Shown here: in pieces, positions 14,355 through 27,700 of the stretch
Position numbering within the stretch: the first letter of the stretch is position 1
Layout of the letters: each line of letters opens with the position of its first letter
Assembly: GCF_000006565.2 (NCBI RefSeq)
Contig: NC_031478.1
Location: forward strand, 5,170,212-5,234,211
DNA length: 64,000 nt
Reading direction: 5' to 3'
Source of the DNA: Toxoplasma gondii ME49
Taxonomy: Eukaryota > Apicomplexa > Conoidasida > Eucoccidiorida > Sarcocystidae
The notes under the pieces: generated by a model
Told to the model about the DNA's origin: nothing
Databases searched by the model: none
What the model saw: only the letters and a program-made list of their open reading frames with translations
Translations under genes and position numbers: made by a program

Positions 14355-16442
14355 TGTGCCTTTTTAGCGATAACGCGGCAACTGCAGCCACAATCCGTTG
14401 CGGACGCATTGAAAAAACAAGTAGACGGTACACTCCTCCCGTAGGTACTTCGAACACGCACAGACGAAAAAGCTGACGGCAGAAAGCGCTTCAGAAAGCG
14501 TGGACCCGGCCTAATTCAAGCTCTCCACGAGTGTGCCGGTTTGGTCTCTAAAGGGGAGGTTTCAGACAAGGAGGCAGACAAACTGTTCCTTGGTGAAGAC
14601 ATGTTCCGGTTTTTTGTCCGAAGTGAACCGGAGCATCGAAGACGACGAGAACCATCAGTACGCCACACGTAGTGAAGAGCAGCTCTGACTGGGATAGAGA
14701 GCGAGACTGACTGGAGTCCCGGTTTGCTAGGATTGAGATACGTCTCTAACGTGGAAAGAGACTAGGGAGGCGAATACAGGGAGACGGACACGTGCATAAC
14801 TTTTTCTGACAGTACTTCGTGTGACCGTATGCCCCCACTTGAAAATTTCAGGTGATTTGCCGCCGCATTCGCCGCGGTGTGTTCCGTGGCAAATTAGCAA
14901 CTAGGAACTGGACTCGTCTTTTTCAGAGGGTTTGTAAGCCGCAGGCGGACAATAGGCAGCTAGATCACCAGCTATTACGGTGTCGAAGATCTCTGGACCC
15001 CATCAGGTAATCTGGTGAGTCCGGGGGCCACGCTAATCCCCTGTTTGCTGCGTCACTGCAGGTGGCACCGAAGCGCTTTGATCTTTCGAAAGGCCATAGT
15101 GGGGAATATGTACTGCCGCGGTCTCTCCTTATTTACGACAAAGCTGTGAGAAAAGTTCACAGAGAGTATTTTCAAAGCAGAAAGGGCATGCTGTCCTTCG
15201 AAACGCAAAAGCTCCCTCCGGAGCACCAGTGTGCCACACATGACAAGTCCGACACACACTGCCTTCAGCAACGTCTTCCTCCTTGCGGTCGCTGGACGAA
15301 AGCAGCACAAATCCCGGACGACGTGGTGAGGCGGCTACTTCGGTGTGGCCGGGAAAAAACAGGTAGCAGACTTCTTCACGGCTCAAGTCATGAAAAGATG
15401 CCAAGCACGACAAGAAAGCGCAAACGGTTTCCCGTTTTTCAGCATACCTTGTCCGCTTTTTCGGCACCTCAGAGAGCCGCGACGACGGCTGCGTGCGAAT
15501 CCTTACGTGCTGGTCTGTGCTAGACGCGGCAGGAAGAAGGGTCCGGCGTATCTTCGGGAATTGCCACTTGCGGGGGGATCCACCCCATCCAGCAATTGCC
15601 AACACCACCTCGGTACGGTCTGTCTCTCGTTTTTCAACCCGGCTGCACTCTTGACGGAAAGCAACGCCGCCGTTCTCCTAACAAGGAAAACCCAATCACC
15701 TCTTCAAAGTGGATTGCCAACTGCCTGCTTCGCGTCAGGCTTTGTCTGGTGTGAGGTGGACTTTCCCTTATTCGTCTTTCTCTCATCAGAAAAGGAGGTG
15801 TTTCTGTACTTGGAAACGGGAGAAACTACCAATCAGTGCGCCATAGCAGCAGACCTGTCGAGGCATTTTCTACCCCGCCAGATCCCCTTTTCTCGTTCGC
15901 TTCAGCCGTTATTCAGGTTAGCTGAAGCACCATTTGCATTTTGGACTTCTGTCCTATCAAGAGGAGCGCGATGTTTGTCTCGGTTTCCCCCACAGCTCCT
16001 CTGTCCTCGTACCCTTGTTCGGCGGGTGCAGCCTGTGTCATTTCTTCGGCCACGCTTTTTTTTACCTTTTCCGTAGAACCGTGTCGTGATTGGCAGGCGG
16101 TTCGGCAATCGCACACGTAATTCTCAATAGAACTCTGTGTCCTGTCACGTCTCCGTGGTTAGTGCACCTGTGCAGCATTCTTGCGACAGGACCTCACCAC
16201 GAGATTCAGCGTCGTTTCTGCTGGTAGACGCGCCACAATCACAAGCCGGCTTAGTCTGCGATGTGAACAGAAAGGACACGGAGTTTCAATGCAATGGCCG
16301 AGGAAGATGCTGTCTGTCACTTCCTCGAAGAGTAGAGTGCGTTTCTCGTGCGTGTTGGAAGCTCCATTCAGTGTGGAGTGTTCGGAAAAGTCGTGAGGAA
16401 TTCGTGGGGCTGTTGGTTTGCTTTTTTTAGGTTTCATCCATC
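14355..16442. other. Shared upstream region of the divergent dynein and KH genes
   Basis: A 2.1-kb spacer between two start codons facing away from each other, so it must hold both promoters and both 5' leaders. A T-rich run ending in AG lies just before the KH start (16418-16430), which would fit the 3' end of an intron in the leader. The overlapping reading frames here, including one of 243 codons at 15345-16076, show no recognisable domain and are not called. Confidence 0.6.
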
Positions 16443-19400
16443 ATGGCTCAAGAGGAAGCCGAAGACGTGAAAATGGACCGGCGGTCGTCCAGAGGACCCT
16501 CCGGCTCGCGTGACGGCTCTCGCTCGCGGGAGCGTTCACCGAGGCAAGACAGATCGCCTCCTCGTGATGGTGAACTTCGAGAAGATAGTGGAAACGGCGA
16601 CGATCGTCGGGCGTCCAGTGTCGGCCGGCGGAGCCGGTCGCGCTCATACCGTTCCCCCAGAAGATCTGAGTCGAGGTACAGACACAAGCAGTGACCGATT
16701 ATAATTCTTGTCGTGCGATACAGACAACCAAGTTCTTTATGATTGTCATACAGCCTCCCTCCCCCGCGGGGCTGCAAAAAACAGCTGCATGTGCTGAATA
16801 TCAATATCCTACGACCCCAACTTTATTCCTCATCGGTTGTGTCCTAGGCGTAGTGCTTCCAGAAGGTACTCTGCCCAGTTTGAGGCGACAGAACGTCATT
16901 TGACTTGGTCTGTGAAATGGTCCGGAGCAGGCGTTTTCCGCTTGCGGGCTCCGACGAGAAGCACACGGGTCCCTAGGGACCAATGTTTGGCGGATTCCTT
17001 CCGTTTTTTGCTGGGCAAATTTTGTTCCATGGACCCGAGTATTTGATCGCCGAAAACTCTTGACATTTCTCTTCCTTTTCAGGGGTTCATCCAGAAATGG
17101 AAGAAGGCACTCGCGCTCTGGAAGCCGATCTCGTGATGCTCCCACGCGTCATCCCGACGGATACTGGACGGACGGCAAGGAAGCGTTTATTTTGAACATT
17201 GCAGATGAAGATGCTTCGTTTATCCTTGGCTCTGGTAAGGCGTGTGACTCTGACGCAAGTTCAGCGACTTGGTTGTGTGAACAGTGACTTCATCCATTAC
17301 CGGTATGGTGCGGTCAGATAACGCGTTTGTATGGTGGAGCACCCCAGAGTATCGCTTTTCTCCAAGAACTAACGCGAGCTCCTGCTCCTATTGCCGCCAG
17401 GTTCTGTGTCGGTAACTGAAGGCATCTGCGCGGAATTCGGTCGTGGACGTGTCGGACAGTGGGCGCTCTGTCGAGTCCTAGCTTGAAGGTGCGCAGTCCT
17501 GGGGCTGGACCGCAAAATTGTGTGCGAAACGCGTAGATGGCGACTGTCTCGACGTGTAAAGGGAGAAAGCGTTGCACGTCAAGAGTGTGGAGTGCTGCCT
17601 CTCTTTTCCGCAGGCGGTCGAACGAAACGCAAGTTGAGTCACGTGTGTGGTGCTGATCTGAATATCCTGGAGAGGGACGGCCGCACAGTTCTCGAGATCC
17701 GCGGCACTCCCGACACAATCGACAAGGCGAAGCTGTACATCGGTTTCGTCATGCAGCAGCGAGTTGGCCCCGTGGCCCTACCCCCTGATGCAGAGAAGAG
17801 AGACGACTTGACAATCATTCATGTGAGTTCGCGAATTTGAAAGATTGCAAAAACATGCTTTGCAATTCGGTGGTAAGAATTTCCGGGGTATCTGCAAATG
17901 TCCTTCGTTGGCAGCGGGCCGGCAATCAAAGCGGGCACACCGTTTGTCCTGTTTGTACATCTTGAGCCCCTGTCCGTGATTTGTCGCACGCATACCTGGA
18001 AGCAATGCCACGCGCAACTGTACCCTTTCACGTTCTCGTGCTGCCGACAACACCTCCGTCTCAATGCATTGTGCGTTTTCTGTGGGCATGAACAACGGCC
18101 CGTCGCTGTGTGTGCTCAGGTCCCACACGAATGCGTTGGATATGTGACCGGAAGAAAGGGCGCCGGACTCCGCAGCGTGGAGGAGGAGTGGAATACTCTG
18201 ATGTTCTTTACGGACTTGCGTTCTAAGGAAGCTGGCGAGACGGAGAAGCTGGCGATTTTCGGCGAATTGTACGTACACTTCATCTGATGTCTTCTGTTGC
18301 GGGGAAACCGGTTTTTTGATGGGATGCTCTTTGATGCGTTTTGGACTACGGAAGGGATTAAACGTTTGCGGAAGGTCCGGGTCGTTCTAGAGGATCCGTG
18401 AGCGATAGGATGAGGTCTCGCATTTGGTTTGACTTGGAAGACAAGCACCTATCTTGGTGCCGTCTCCCAGGCTGCTCCTTTGCTTCTCTGGAAGCGTGAA
18501 ACAGCGGTAGTGGCGCAGTGGCCGTCGGCATCATGGTCCGTCGTTTGTGGCCGTTGTACGTTTCTGCACCTTTCAGGCGTGCGCGCCGGGGTTCGGAATT
18601 GAAAGTCATGAGTGCAGTGGAACAGAAGATGCCGGGGTACTTCATTAAAGACGATGAAGAGCACTTCTCGAACAACCCTGAGTTCGATACCGACCGCATC
18701 CCGATTAAGCTGGAGGACTACTCCTATGCGTTGGGTCAGCGCGGAAGTACGAGGAAGAAGCTTGCCCGAGCCTCCGGGGCTATTTTGGAATACGTCGGCC
18801 GACATGCGTACATCGCAGGAACGCTGGCGGAGCGAACTCGAGCTCGTCAGTACCTCCAGTGGTTGTGTGCCCAGAGGACCTCGTATGTTCACGTGGAGAC
18901 GGATGGACGGTAAGCGCAGCCAGTATTCTGTTCCCCCTCGTGGACAAGATTTCTCGGCCGTATGGTGTGTCGTTAATTCACATAAGGTAGTCATTGTGGA
19001 GAAATCCTTCTGCGAGTTCTGCGTAGGTTACCGATTGCAGACGTGTGCGTGTGTGCACGTAGGTACTTTTGTTCGGAAAGAACATGGATAGAAACATGTT
19101 GTTGTTCCCAAGGATAAGCTCGTGGTGTATTCGACACGGTCTTGGGAGTGTCTTCTGTGAAGCTTCAAGCATATATGTTACCTTTTCTCGTGTCTGAAGG
19201 GTACCGCGACAGTGATTCCGAGTTACCGTGTGTGTGTGAACAGAAGACGGCATGTGTGTTCCATGGGTGCCCTTTCCACATGTATTTGTGTTCCAAGAAG
19301 TTGCCGGTGACCGCTCTGTGCTGGAGTTTTTGATTAACGCGCACATGGTTGTGATCAATCACACCGGGGGAGTTTTCCTGTCGTGTCGTTTTTTCTCAGC

Positions 19401-22222
19401 GACGACTGCGATGTCGTGTCGCTTCCTGTCGACGCCGTGGCGTACGTGACTGGGAGCAAAGGAAGCAACTTGCGTCGCGCAGAAGAAGAGACTGGCACAT
19501 TCATTTTCTTGGATGGCTCGCGAGGAGGCAGAGATGAGCGTCTGTTGATCTTCGGCTGGAACGCAGAGGCGCGATCCCGAGCAAGACAGAAGATCCTTGC
19601 TCGCGTCGACGAGAAGATGTCTGGGCGTGCGAGGTGAGATGCAGGCATGGTTGAACGACGTGGGAAACTAGCGTTTTCAATTTTCGTTTGTGGTTTGGAG
19701 GGTCTCTCGTCGATGAAGAAGTGGTTATTTCAGCTGTTGTCGAAAGGCGGATGTCGCTCCGTCTGCTGGTCGCTTTTTTTTCTGAGTAAAACCCACGTCA
19801 GTTTTGTGTGCCTTCATGTCATACCGATTGTTTTGGGACGACAAGAAGTGTTTTCTCGTTTGTATGTTCCGTCGCTCAAACTGTATGGTCTGCTCTGTCA
19901 GGCCCATTGGAGCGGGTCCAGGTCGTTACCGATCTCGCAGCCCACGATATGACCGTCGATACGGTGGATACGACGATTACCGCGGGGGTTATGGCGGAGG
20001 CTACGGGGGTGGATACGGAGGTCGCGATGGAGGGAGAGGCTACTACGGTGGAGGCCGAGGAGGTGGCAGTTACTACGGTCGCGGTGACAGATCCCTTAGC
20101 AGAGACGGTGGATATGGAAGAAGTCGCTCTCGCGAGTACTATGGTCGCGGCCGTGATCGTTCAAGAAGCTACGACAACGACAGCTACAGAGGCAGTGGTG
20201 GTGGACGGGACCGCTATAGGTAGGCGTATGGACCGAGGGTTCAAATGCTCTCAGTGATTTTACTAGTTTGGACGACTGTTGAAGTGTGCCTGTGGTTTTC
20301 TGACGCGGAAACACTGTGGACGGCGCACCGTTGAAAACGGGATGTTGGCATGGATTTTGCTGATATTCTGGCGATTGGTCCTGGAAAAGGGAAGCAAGGC
20401 TGATACTATATAGTTCTTGAAAGAGATGACATCGGCTCTCTGAAACGTCTCGGTGCGGTCCAGGGAGTGCTGCTTCCGGAGTATGATTACATACTTGGAC
20501 TGTGTCGTGATTGATAACAACTTGAGCTAGACGACTTCAAAGTGTGGGCAAGTGTCTTCTTGCGGCTCCCGGCCATGGGAGCGAGAAGGGTCAGGAAACA
20601 TCTGCTGCATGAGATGAGGATAGGGCGTCGCCGAGCCGGCGAGGAACTGAAGAACAAGGGTCTGTCGCGCTTCTTCATTTCCGTGGCACATATGTTGTAC
20701 GTCTGCAAACCTCACAGGTAGAAATGAGCTGGACCCGTCGCTCGTTTAAGATCACCGGGTTGCATCATGAAAGAAAAAGACAAGCATACGCGCGCAGTTG
20801 AAGTCCGTTCCGGATCTCCACATCGTGTCGGTTGGGGGTTTGGCATGGAAGCCAAGTTCGCGCAATCACATCTTGTAGCTTCAGCCCCTCCGTGTCGCGC
20901 CCGCTACCGTGTTTGCCAAGGCTTGCAATTGAAATCAAACGAGCTAATACTGTACGACGTGCAGACGCTGTCGTGGCTCGGACACGTGAACGTACTCGTA
21001 GATCAAGGCCGTGTTTTTGGTATGTTGGCGCGTCACCGTCTTGCCGTTCGTGACTTGTTAGAACCACTTGTCCGTGTCCAAGGCGCCCCTGATACGGAGA
21101 AACGTGCTGCGAGACATTCTTCCAGCTCCTTGACCACGCCTCCACCCTCCGAAGAGCGAGTGTCAGCGGCGCACTTTGAGAGCAACCCGCATCGTTTCAT
21201 GTGGCGAGACCGTGGAGAGGGCGCTCCCAGTGTCCTGAACGTAGTCCGAACGGAGGAAGAACCCAAACGTTTAGTCGCGGTGTCTGGAGCGTCATATATA
21301 GGTCCAGGGAGGGTGTACTTATATACACAAACGGTAGTACTGTTTTGTGCGATTTTCTCAAACAAAACTTCGAGGTGTTGTCGGTTGCGCGTGCGTAGCT
21401 CTCTGAAACGGTAACCCCGTGTTCAGCTGAATGTGAATGTAGATCTTTGTTTCTCCGCTGTAGATTCCCTGAGTCGCATAAGAATGGCAGAAGGTTTTCG
21501 TGAGCAGCGGAGCTCGCACTGTAGCAGTTCGTGTCAAGGGGAATCGTAAACAACTCTCACCAGTTATTGAGAAGACGTGGAGGGATCTGTGTTTGCGGAC
21601 CGTGTGATGGATCGGGCATTCGGTCGTACCCGCGGGATTTGTGCTGAGTGTCTCTGTTTTTGTGTTGAGGATCCGTGGGGATACGGCGTTTGTATTTTAT
21701 TCGGCAGTTGACGCGGGAGAAAGTTATTCAGTGCTGTCCGCGGTTCCCTTTGTGAGTGGTGCTTGCACAATGCATCACAGGACATATGTCTTTTTACCTG
21801 GCGAAGCCGAAGGAAAAAGAGGTTTTGTGGGGGTGCAGTGTCCAAAAATGTGTGCTCGGCTACGTGTCGAGATCCACAGTCCATTCGTCTTCCTGGCTAC
21901 CTGATCGTTAACGTGTTTTTAAATTGTCAGGTCGGTAAGAAGGGTGACTTAAACGTCGCCCAGCAGTGTTGCATGTGGGAAATTGGAATGCGGCTTAAGT
22001 CATGTTTTCAGGTGCTCGCCGTGTCGACATGTTTTTGGCGTGCCAAACGTCCAAGGTGTTCGGCTTCAAGTCGTGCTTTCCGTTGTAGTTGCACGAATTC
22101 GATATGTGTTTTGTGTGTGTATTTGTATGGTTTGCAGGAGCTACAGCCGTGAGAGGAGATACTCTCAGGAACGGGGAGGCTACCGTGATTCCAGAGACGC
22201 CCGTGATAGATACAGACGTTAA
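16443..22222 (+). CDS. RS/KH/RGG-type RNA-binding protein with four KH domains
   Basis: Likely nuclear RNA-binding protein, perhaps in splicing or mRNA handling. Exons: 16443-16675, 17083-17234, 17614-17822, 18120-18268, 18577-18909, 19400-19633, 19902-20219 and 22138-22222, giving 570 residues with every junction in phase. Residues 1-100 are rich in Arg-Ser pairs (RS domain). Four KH modules follow, each with a GXXG loop: G127-G130 (GSGG), G209-G212 (GRKG), G301-G304 (GQRG) and G377-G380 (GSKG). The third is the most divergent, followed by a helix rich in Arg and Ala. From residue 437 the tail is low complexity with Gly-Gly-Tyr, Arg-Gly-Gly and Arg-Ser repeats. The last intron is 1.9 kb; retaining it ends the protein only one residue after exon 7. 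The ATG at 16443 is in good context. The general class is secure, but I do not recognise a named orthologue. Confidence 0.93.
20527..20702 (-). CDS. Possible antisense terminal exon inside the last KH intron
   Basis: On the minus strand a strong acceptor (TTTGCAG) is followed in the phase-1 frame by 57 codons and a stop at 20527. The predicted peptide begins DVQHMCHGNEEARQTLVLQF and has a normal coding-like composition. Upstream, the minus strand at 20765-21145 stays open for 126 codons, but I could not link the two exons. No family is recognised. It may be chance. Confidence 0.2.
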
Positions 22223-24711
22223 ATTGCATGTGGCACATGATGATGGGGTCGGGAGCTTACTTGCTATCGCCCCAGTTTCGCGTTCCTACAAAATGGAACG
22301 CCGTAGGTTGCGAGCTCGTGCAAGCCCAGTTGATCGCAGAAACCGAGTTCTGGAGAAGGGGGGGTTCGTTGGGATTTTTTTCGCAGAACATGGGGTTTTG
22401 TGCGCTCTGTGGTGCAGTTGTGTAGTCATCTAAACCCTCGAGAACAGTAGAGTCTGTGTACGATTCGATCGTTCCGTTTCTGGTTGATACGCGTTTCTTC
22501 GTATTGCACAGACGACCATTCCATAAACAGAGTTAGACTGGGAAACAGTTTGACGACTATTTTGCCGAACGTATCGCATCGCTCCGAGTCAGAGTGTTGA
22601 TTCCACTATCCCGCACTCGCCTACGACTCAACGAGTCACCTGGATCAAGAGCGAGAGGGTGTTTGGCGAGATTTGCCTAGCATTTCAGCGTACAGAAGAA
22701 CGAACGTAGAATTTTAGGCGCATATGCAAGTACTAACGGGCAAGCACGTGCATGTGCATAAAAGCAAGTTGAACGCTGACGCAACGGTTGCCAAGGTAGA
22801 AAGTTGTAACGGGCCAATTTCAAAATGGCTTTTTATTGGCAGGCAGTGGCGGCGTTCTGCTAAGTAATGGTGATCAGTCTTGTACAGAAAACAGGACGTA
22901 AAATGCATTCAGCCTGGGGTCCTCATCACTGACTACATGCGCGATGAAGTTCACGTGCACAAGGTGAGAGCGGTAACTGTTTGCCGATGTCCACAAAGTG
23001 CTCGTGGAACTATGACATGTCTTGACACCAACAGATGCCAACGGGCGGATGTGCGCTGCTTCCAAAGTGCTAGCATCATATTTCATGTTTCTGGCTCTCA
23101 GGTCACGGTAGGACGGGAATTGCGTACCGTGTACTTAATAGCCTTCGACGAACGCGGGTCTCACGTTTGCCCTTTGTTCATATCACGAAGTGCTGCAGAA
23201 CGGATCACTTTTTTTGGGTAGCCTTGTGTTGTCAGGTTGTGAATTACTCAACAACGCAGTGTGTCTGAATCGTGCGCCCGCCGCATGCCAATTACTGTCG
23301 GCGCCCGTGGCGAGCGCAGTTGTACCTACCAGATTTACTGGATGTTTCTGAAACAAGCAACATTTGTTCTACCAAAACACTCACAGCAGGTCATTCTTTG
23401 TAACGAGGGGTGGATGGCAGTACTGTCAGACACACAAACTGGTCTAGGAACAGAGACGAACAAAAGTACATTATGATACAAGGGCGGAACACCTCCACAT
23501 GCGTCATCCTCACCTTCAAATCAATGTGGTTCTTTATCACTGAAACAGAAAACTGTAAAGTTTACGCTCACGACTCTGTTGAATTGTGTTTTCTGGTGTA
23601 GAACGTCGGTTGCGGTTTATGCTGTTCCTTCACCAAAGCAATCCGTTTTGTACTCATGACTCGCGCGTGCTCATTTGATAAACGAGTCTGCGTTCCGTGT
23701 GGAATGCAACGCTCGTAACAGCGATTTTGAATCGAGAATCACAGAAGAACTGTTTCTAGAAGAGAATGGTTGAAGCCGTTTTCACTTGGTTTTAACAAAA
23801 ATGTGCTATAAAATTCTGAAATGCTCAGCAGCTAGATTACGTTTTGCGCTAGCCGTCGTTGAGGGGTGTCAAAAACGTCTGCACGAGAACAGTAGACCAG
23901 CGGGCTGCCGACATTCCGAACAGAGGCTCGCACGGGATGACTTTTAGCGAGATTCAGAATCCGCTGTAGTGGGAAATGATACGCTTTAGCGTTCGTGACA
24001 GCAAATTTCTGGGTGGAGTCGATCGACATTCACTTACTCGTGCCACATGCTGTACTCTTGCTTTTTCGAAAGGTATGGCTTTTTGGTCTTCTGCTAGTGC
24101 CCGAAAACGTCTGTGTTCACGACAAATTTCCCGAAGTTTTGCCAAGATCCGTCTGTTCCTTCGGCTTCTTTGGCACTTCATCTTTACCCGTAGTTGTATT
24201 TAACAGGTGGAAAGTCCAGGCATATTCTTTGGCCATATCATTTCTGTCTCCCGATCTCTGAAATGCCATGTCCAGATTTGGACTTGTTCACTCCCTTGGT
24301 AACGATAATATGAAAAGCAGGTTTGAGCATGCCCCATGACGGATAGACGGCCAAATTACTTCCCGTATGTTTGTTCCGGATCAACTTTCTGTTGGTTGAT
24401 TATTAAGACATCCACCCTGAAAGTTCCATATGCCTGTTTGAGGGTAGTATTCCCTCGCTTCCCAGATTGGGAAGGAGGCTCGCTTCTACATCGCTGTGTT
24501 GATGTTGTATTTTCCCGGAAAAGCACACTATGCTTGTCTCGAACGGATCGTGATAATGCTCTGGTGGCAGTCGTTCTCCTGTGAAGGCCGTCATACTGTA
24601 CACAGGGAGTCTGCCTGGTATTTGTTGACCAGACAAGCTCTGAGAAGTTGTCTCATGTACAAAACTTAGCGGCGGTCCTTCAGCTGTAGAGAGTTCTCAA
24701 AGTAGTTCACC
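22223..24711. other. 2.5-kb spacer between the KH and subtilisin genes
   Basis: Contains the 3' UTR of the KH gene and the promoter and leader of the subtilisin gene. The base composition is more even than in the coding parts. The longest open frame is 113 codons (22880-23221) with no recognised similarity. I see no RNA gene or strong repeat. Confidence 0.5.
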
Positions 24712-27700
24712 ATGGACCACAGGCCACAAGACGAACCTGCGTCTGGACGTCTGCAGTGTCAAGCTGGCAACGGCCCCCGACCGTTCCACACCACAGAGCG
24801 CTTGTTGTTCTCTCAGTACTACAGGTTGCGTCTCTCATTTCTAAAAAGAAGATTCTTCTCTTTTGTGGAAAAACGCACCAAGCCGTGCCTTCCTTGTACA
24901 CGACACCATGAAACCATTCCACCTTCGAGCACGGTATCTTCCAAGCTACGTCATTCGCCTACGAGAGATCGATGTTCCAGCGATGATAATGGTGGAAAAT
25001 CGGGAAATCTGTCGAATCCAAAACGCGGCCAGCTCCGCCGAGACTTACAGTTGCCTCCGAACAGTCAGTGCGGCGGGGTAGCAACTGCCTGCCCATGTCC
25101 TCGTCCATCCAAATGGCGCTCTTCCCTCCGCGATGCTTCAGCGTGCAGGCTTATTAGCACGCTGCTGTATACTGCGTCACTCTCTGTAGTATGGAGCGTC
25201 ACCAATGTGCCTTTCATAATGAACGTCGGAGCAGCAATCTCTGACCCAAGCTACCATCTAACGTCACCTACTCCTTCACCAGCTCGAAACGTGCTCGATA
25301 CGGACTTTCATGCGATGGTCCCCCTTGCGTCGTCTGATTCGTTCTCTGGTACAATCCCATCCTCTAATGACCGAGCAACTTTTTCAACTGTTACACCCTC
25401 CACCTTTCCAGTCTTACAGACCGTCGACTATGCAGTGGGGTCGGATTTTCAAAATAGCCCAAGAAATATCGACCACTTCCCCATAACCTCCTTCCAGCAA
25501 AAGCCTACGACTCCCGCGACGCAGCACCCAGTCCAACAGGCACAGCCCCCCCCATCTGTGAGCATCGGCAGTTATGTACTGGACAATGTCGCTGGTTCGT
25601 CAGTCGGCACAAGACTCGTAGGAGCCACACCTCTTTCAGGTCCGAAAGTCGGCCATCCGGTGGAAGGAAGCCCTGTGCTGAATGTAAAACCTGACAAGGA
25701 TGGCTGGTTTTCGATTGAAGACCTGAAGCTCAGTCGAATGCAATTCGACGTCACCCTGAAGCAGGGAGAGCACCTCGCCCTTCCATTTTCTGTCACGGCG
25801 AACGAGAAAGTCAAAGTATTTCTGAGAGCTACAGCTAACTTCGAGAAGTCTGCCAGTACTCTTGAGCGAACTGCGGATCTCATCTTTATGCACGAGATAG
25901 AAGAGAAGCAATCTCAGATAAGCCGAGATCGTGAACACCAACAAAATTATTCCGTCGTCGACTGCCGCGAGGCCGACGGTCCATGCCACCCTGCCGGCAC
26001 CTTTGGGAGAGATAGTGAGTCCCCCGATCAGGCGCATCATGGCTTCGACCAGGATTCCCAGAGAGAAGTCCCCTACCGTGCCAATCGGCGACTTGGCACA
26101 GTCGGCAGCTTCGTACACGGTATAGATGCTGCATATCCACACAACCCTACAAATGCCGGTGGCGTGCCTGCGTTCACTCCGTCAGATGATCGTCGTGGTG
26201 GGACTAGACCCCGTCGGCGGCCGGAGTTAGCTGCAAGGGCCAGAGGAGTGCAGAGAGCTATTTCAGGGTCGGGAGACGCAAGGGTCTCGTCTGTTGGTAG
26301 TGAAGGGTCAGTCAAATACTCAGGATCTTCTCCAATCGATGTACTCGGACGCAACACAACAGGAATCCCAATTCCTAGTAGTGGCCGCGTCCCTGGGATA
26401 ATCAACTGGCAATCCCGGATGCAAGCGCCACCGATCCCAAATTCTTCCACTGGTCAGCCTTTTAACATATGGGGCACGGGAACCACATCGCCAGTTAGCC
26501 ACACTGTCCCGAATAATCCTTTCTTCCCCCTCTCTTACGATTCCTTGCCAGTGGAGCCTTGGGAAGGGTGGTCAGAATCCCTAAAGCTTTTGGCAGCAGA
26601 AACGAGGAAAGTGGACTGGGCCACCTCTCAGCGCATGCTTCAGGCTGTCCGACTCCAAGTTGGAGCGGCGATAACCAGTGATTTAGCCATGAACCTGCGG
26701 AGTGACGACTCTGACATCGACCCCGCTGCTAGCAACCGCATCTCGGGTAGGCGGGGGGAGGCCAGGAGTCTAGGATTGCCTACCAGAGAAGTGAACTACG
26801 GTCGCACTGGCGGTCAGAGTTCTTCAACACTAGGAGGTTCACTACGGGTTCAAGGAGTTTCCGCTCTGCCACTTTCAGCATTTGAGGTGCATGCAATAGA
26901 AAGCAAGGACGACTGGCAGCCACGGAGTAGTCAAGAAGGACCTTCTCACCAAGACGTGAGCCTAGACGCCAGTTCTCCTATGCAGAAACTGCACCGTCTT
27001 GTCGGTGACGCCTCTGAATTACAAGACGCGGCTAGCAGGCCGGCCTCCGACGACACGCTGAACAACGAAAAGCGAAACAGCGTACCATTGCTTCCCGGGA
27101 AACGTGCTGGTGATGCGAATTTCCTGTCGGAGCCTAGAGGCGTGGCTACGAATAATTCGCCGAGTTCGCAACCGGACACGTCAAGAGTTAACTCGGCGAC
27201 AGCGAACCAGCCGAAACGAAAGACCACAAAAGCTCGCAACTCTGTGCCCGACAGCGGTCAGTCTTCCCCCCGAGGTCAGATGGTCGTTGTGAACGTAGAA
27301 GCCTTAGGTAGCCCGATAGATAAGGACACAGGTCGCCCCCTTTTCTACAACGACAGAATTTTGGTTGGCTGGCGTTGTTCGGACCACGAACTCCTCGCTC
27401 TTAAAGCGCTGGAAATGGAAGAGGAAGAAGAGGAAGACGATGTTCCACAGGGTTCTTCTCTCTCAGCTCCTGCTTCTATGGATGATCCAAATGCCTCCAT
27501 TACCGACGAGAAGCCGCAAGTGGGCATTCCTTGCGCTCAGTCAGGTTTCGACCCGTTAACCCTGGGAGCCAGTCAGTCCGAAATTCGCTTGTGTGGCTAT
27601 GTACCGCCCGATCTGGGTATTGACATACGCAGTCTCCGGGATTCTCGTCAAACAACGTCGAGTGCTTCAGCGTCATCTAATCCTGCTGTTCCTCTCGATC

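Noticed and set aside
15345..16076. 243-codon plus-strand open frame before the KH gene
   Set aside because: No recognisable domain, unusual residue mix, overlapped by an open minus-strand frame, and placed in the shared promoter and leader region.
20767..21414. 215-codon plus-strand open frame in the last KH intron
   Set aside because: No recognised domain, and long frames are open on the opposite strand too; the sequence is GC-rich enough for chance frames.
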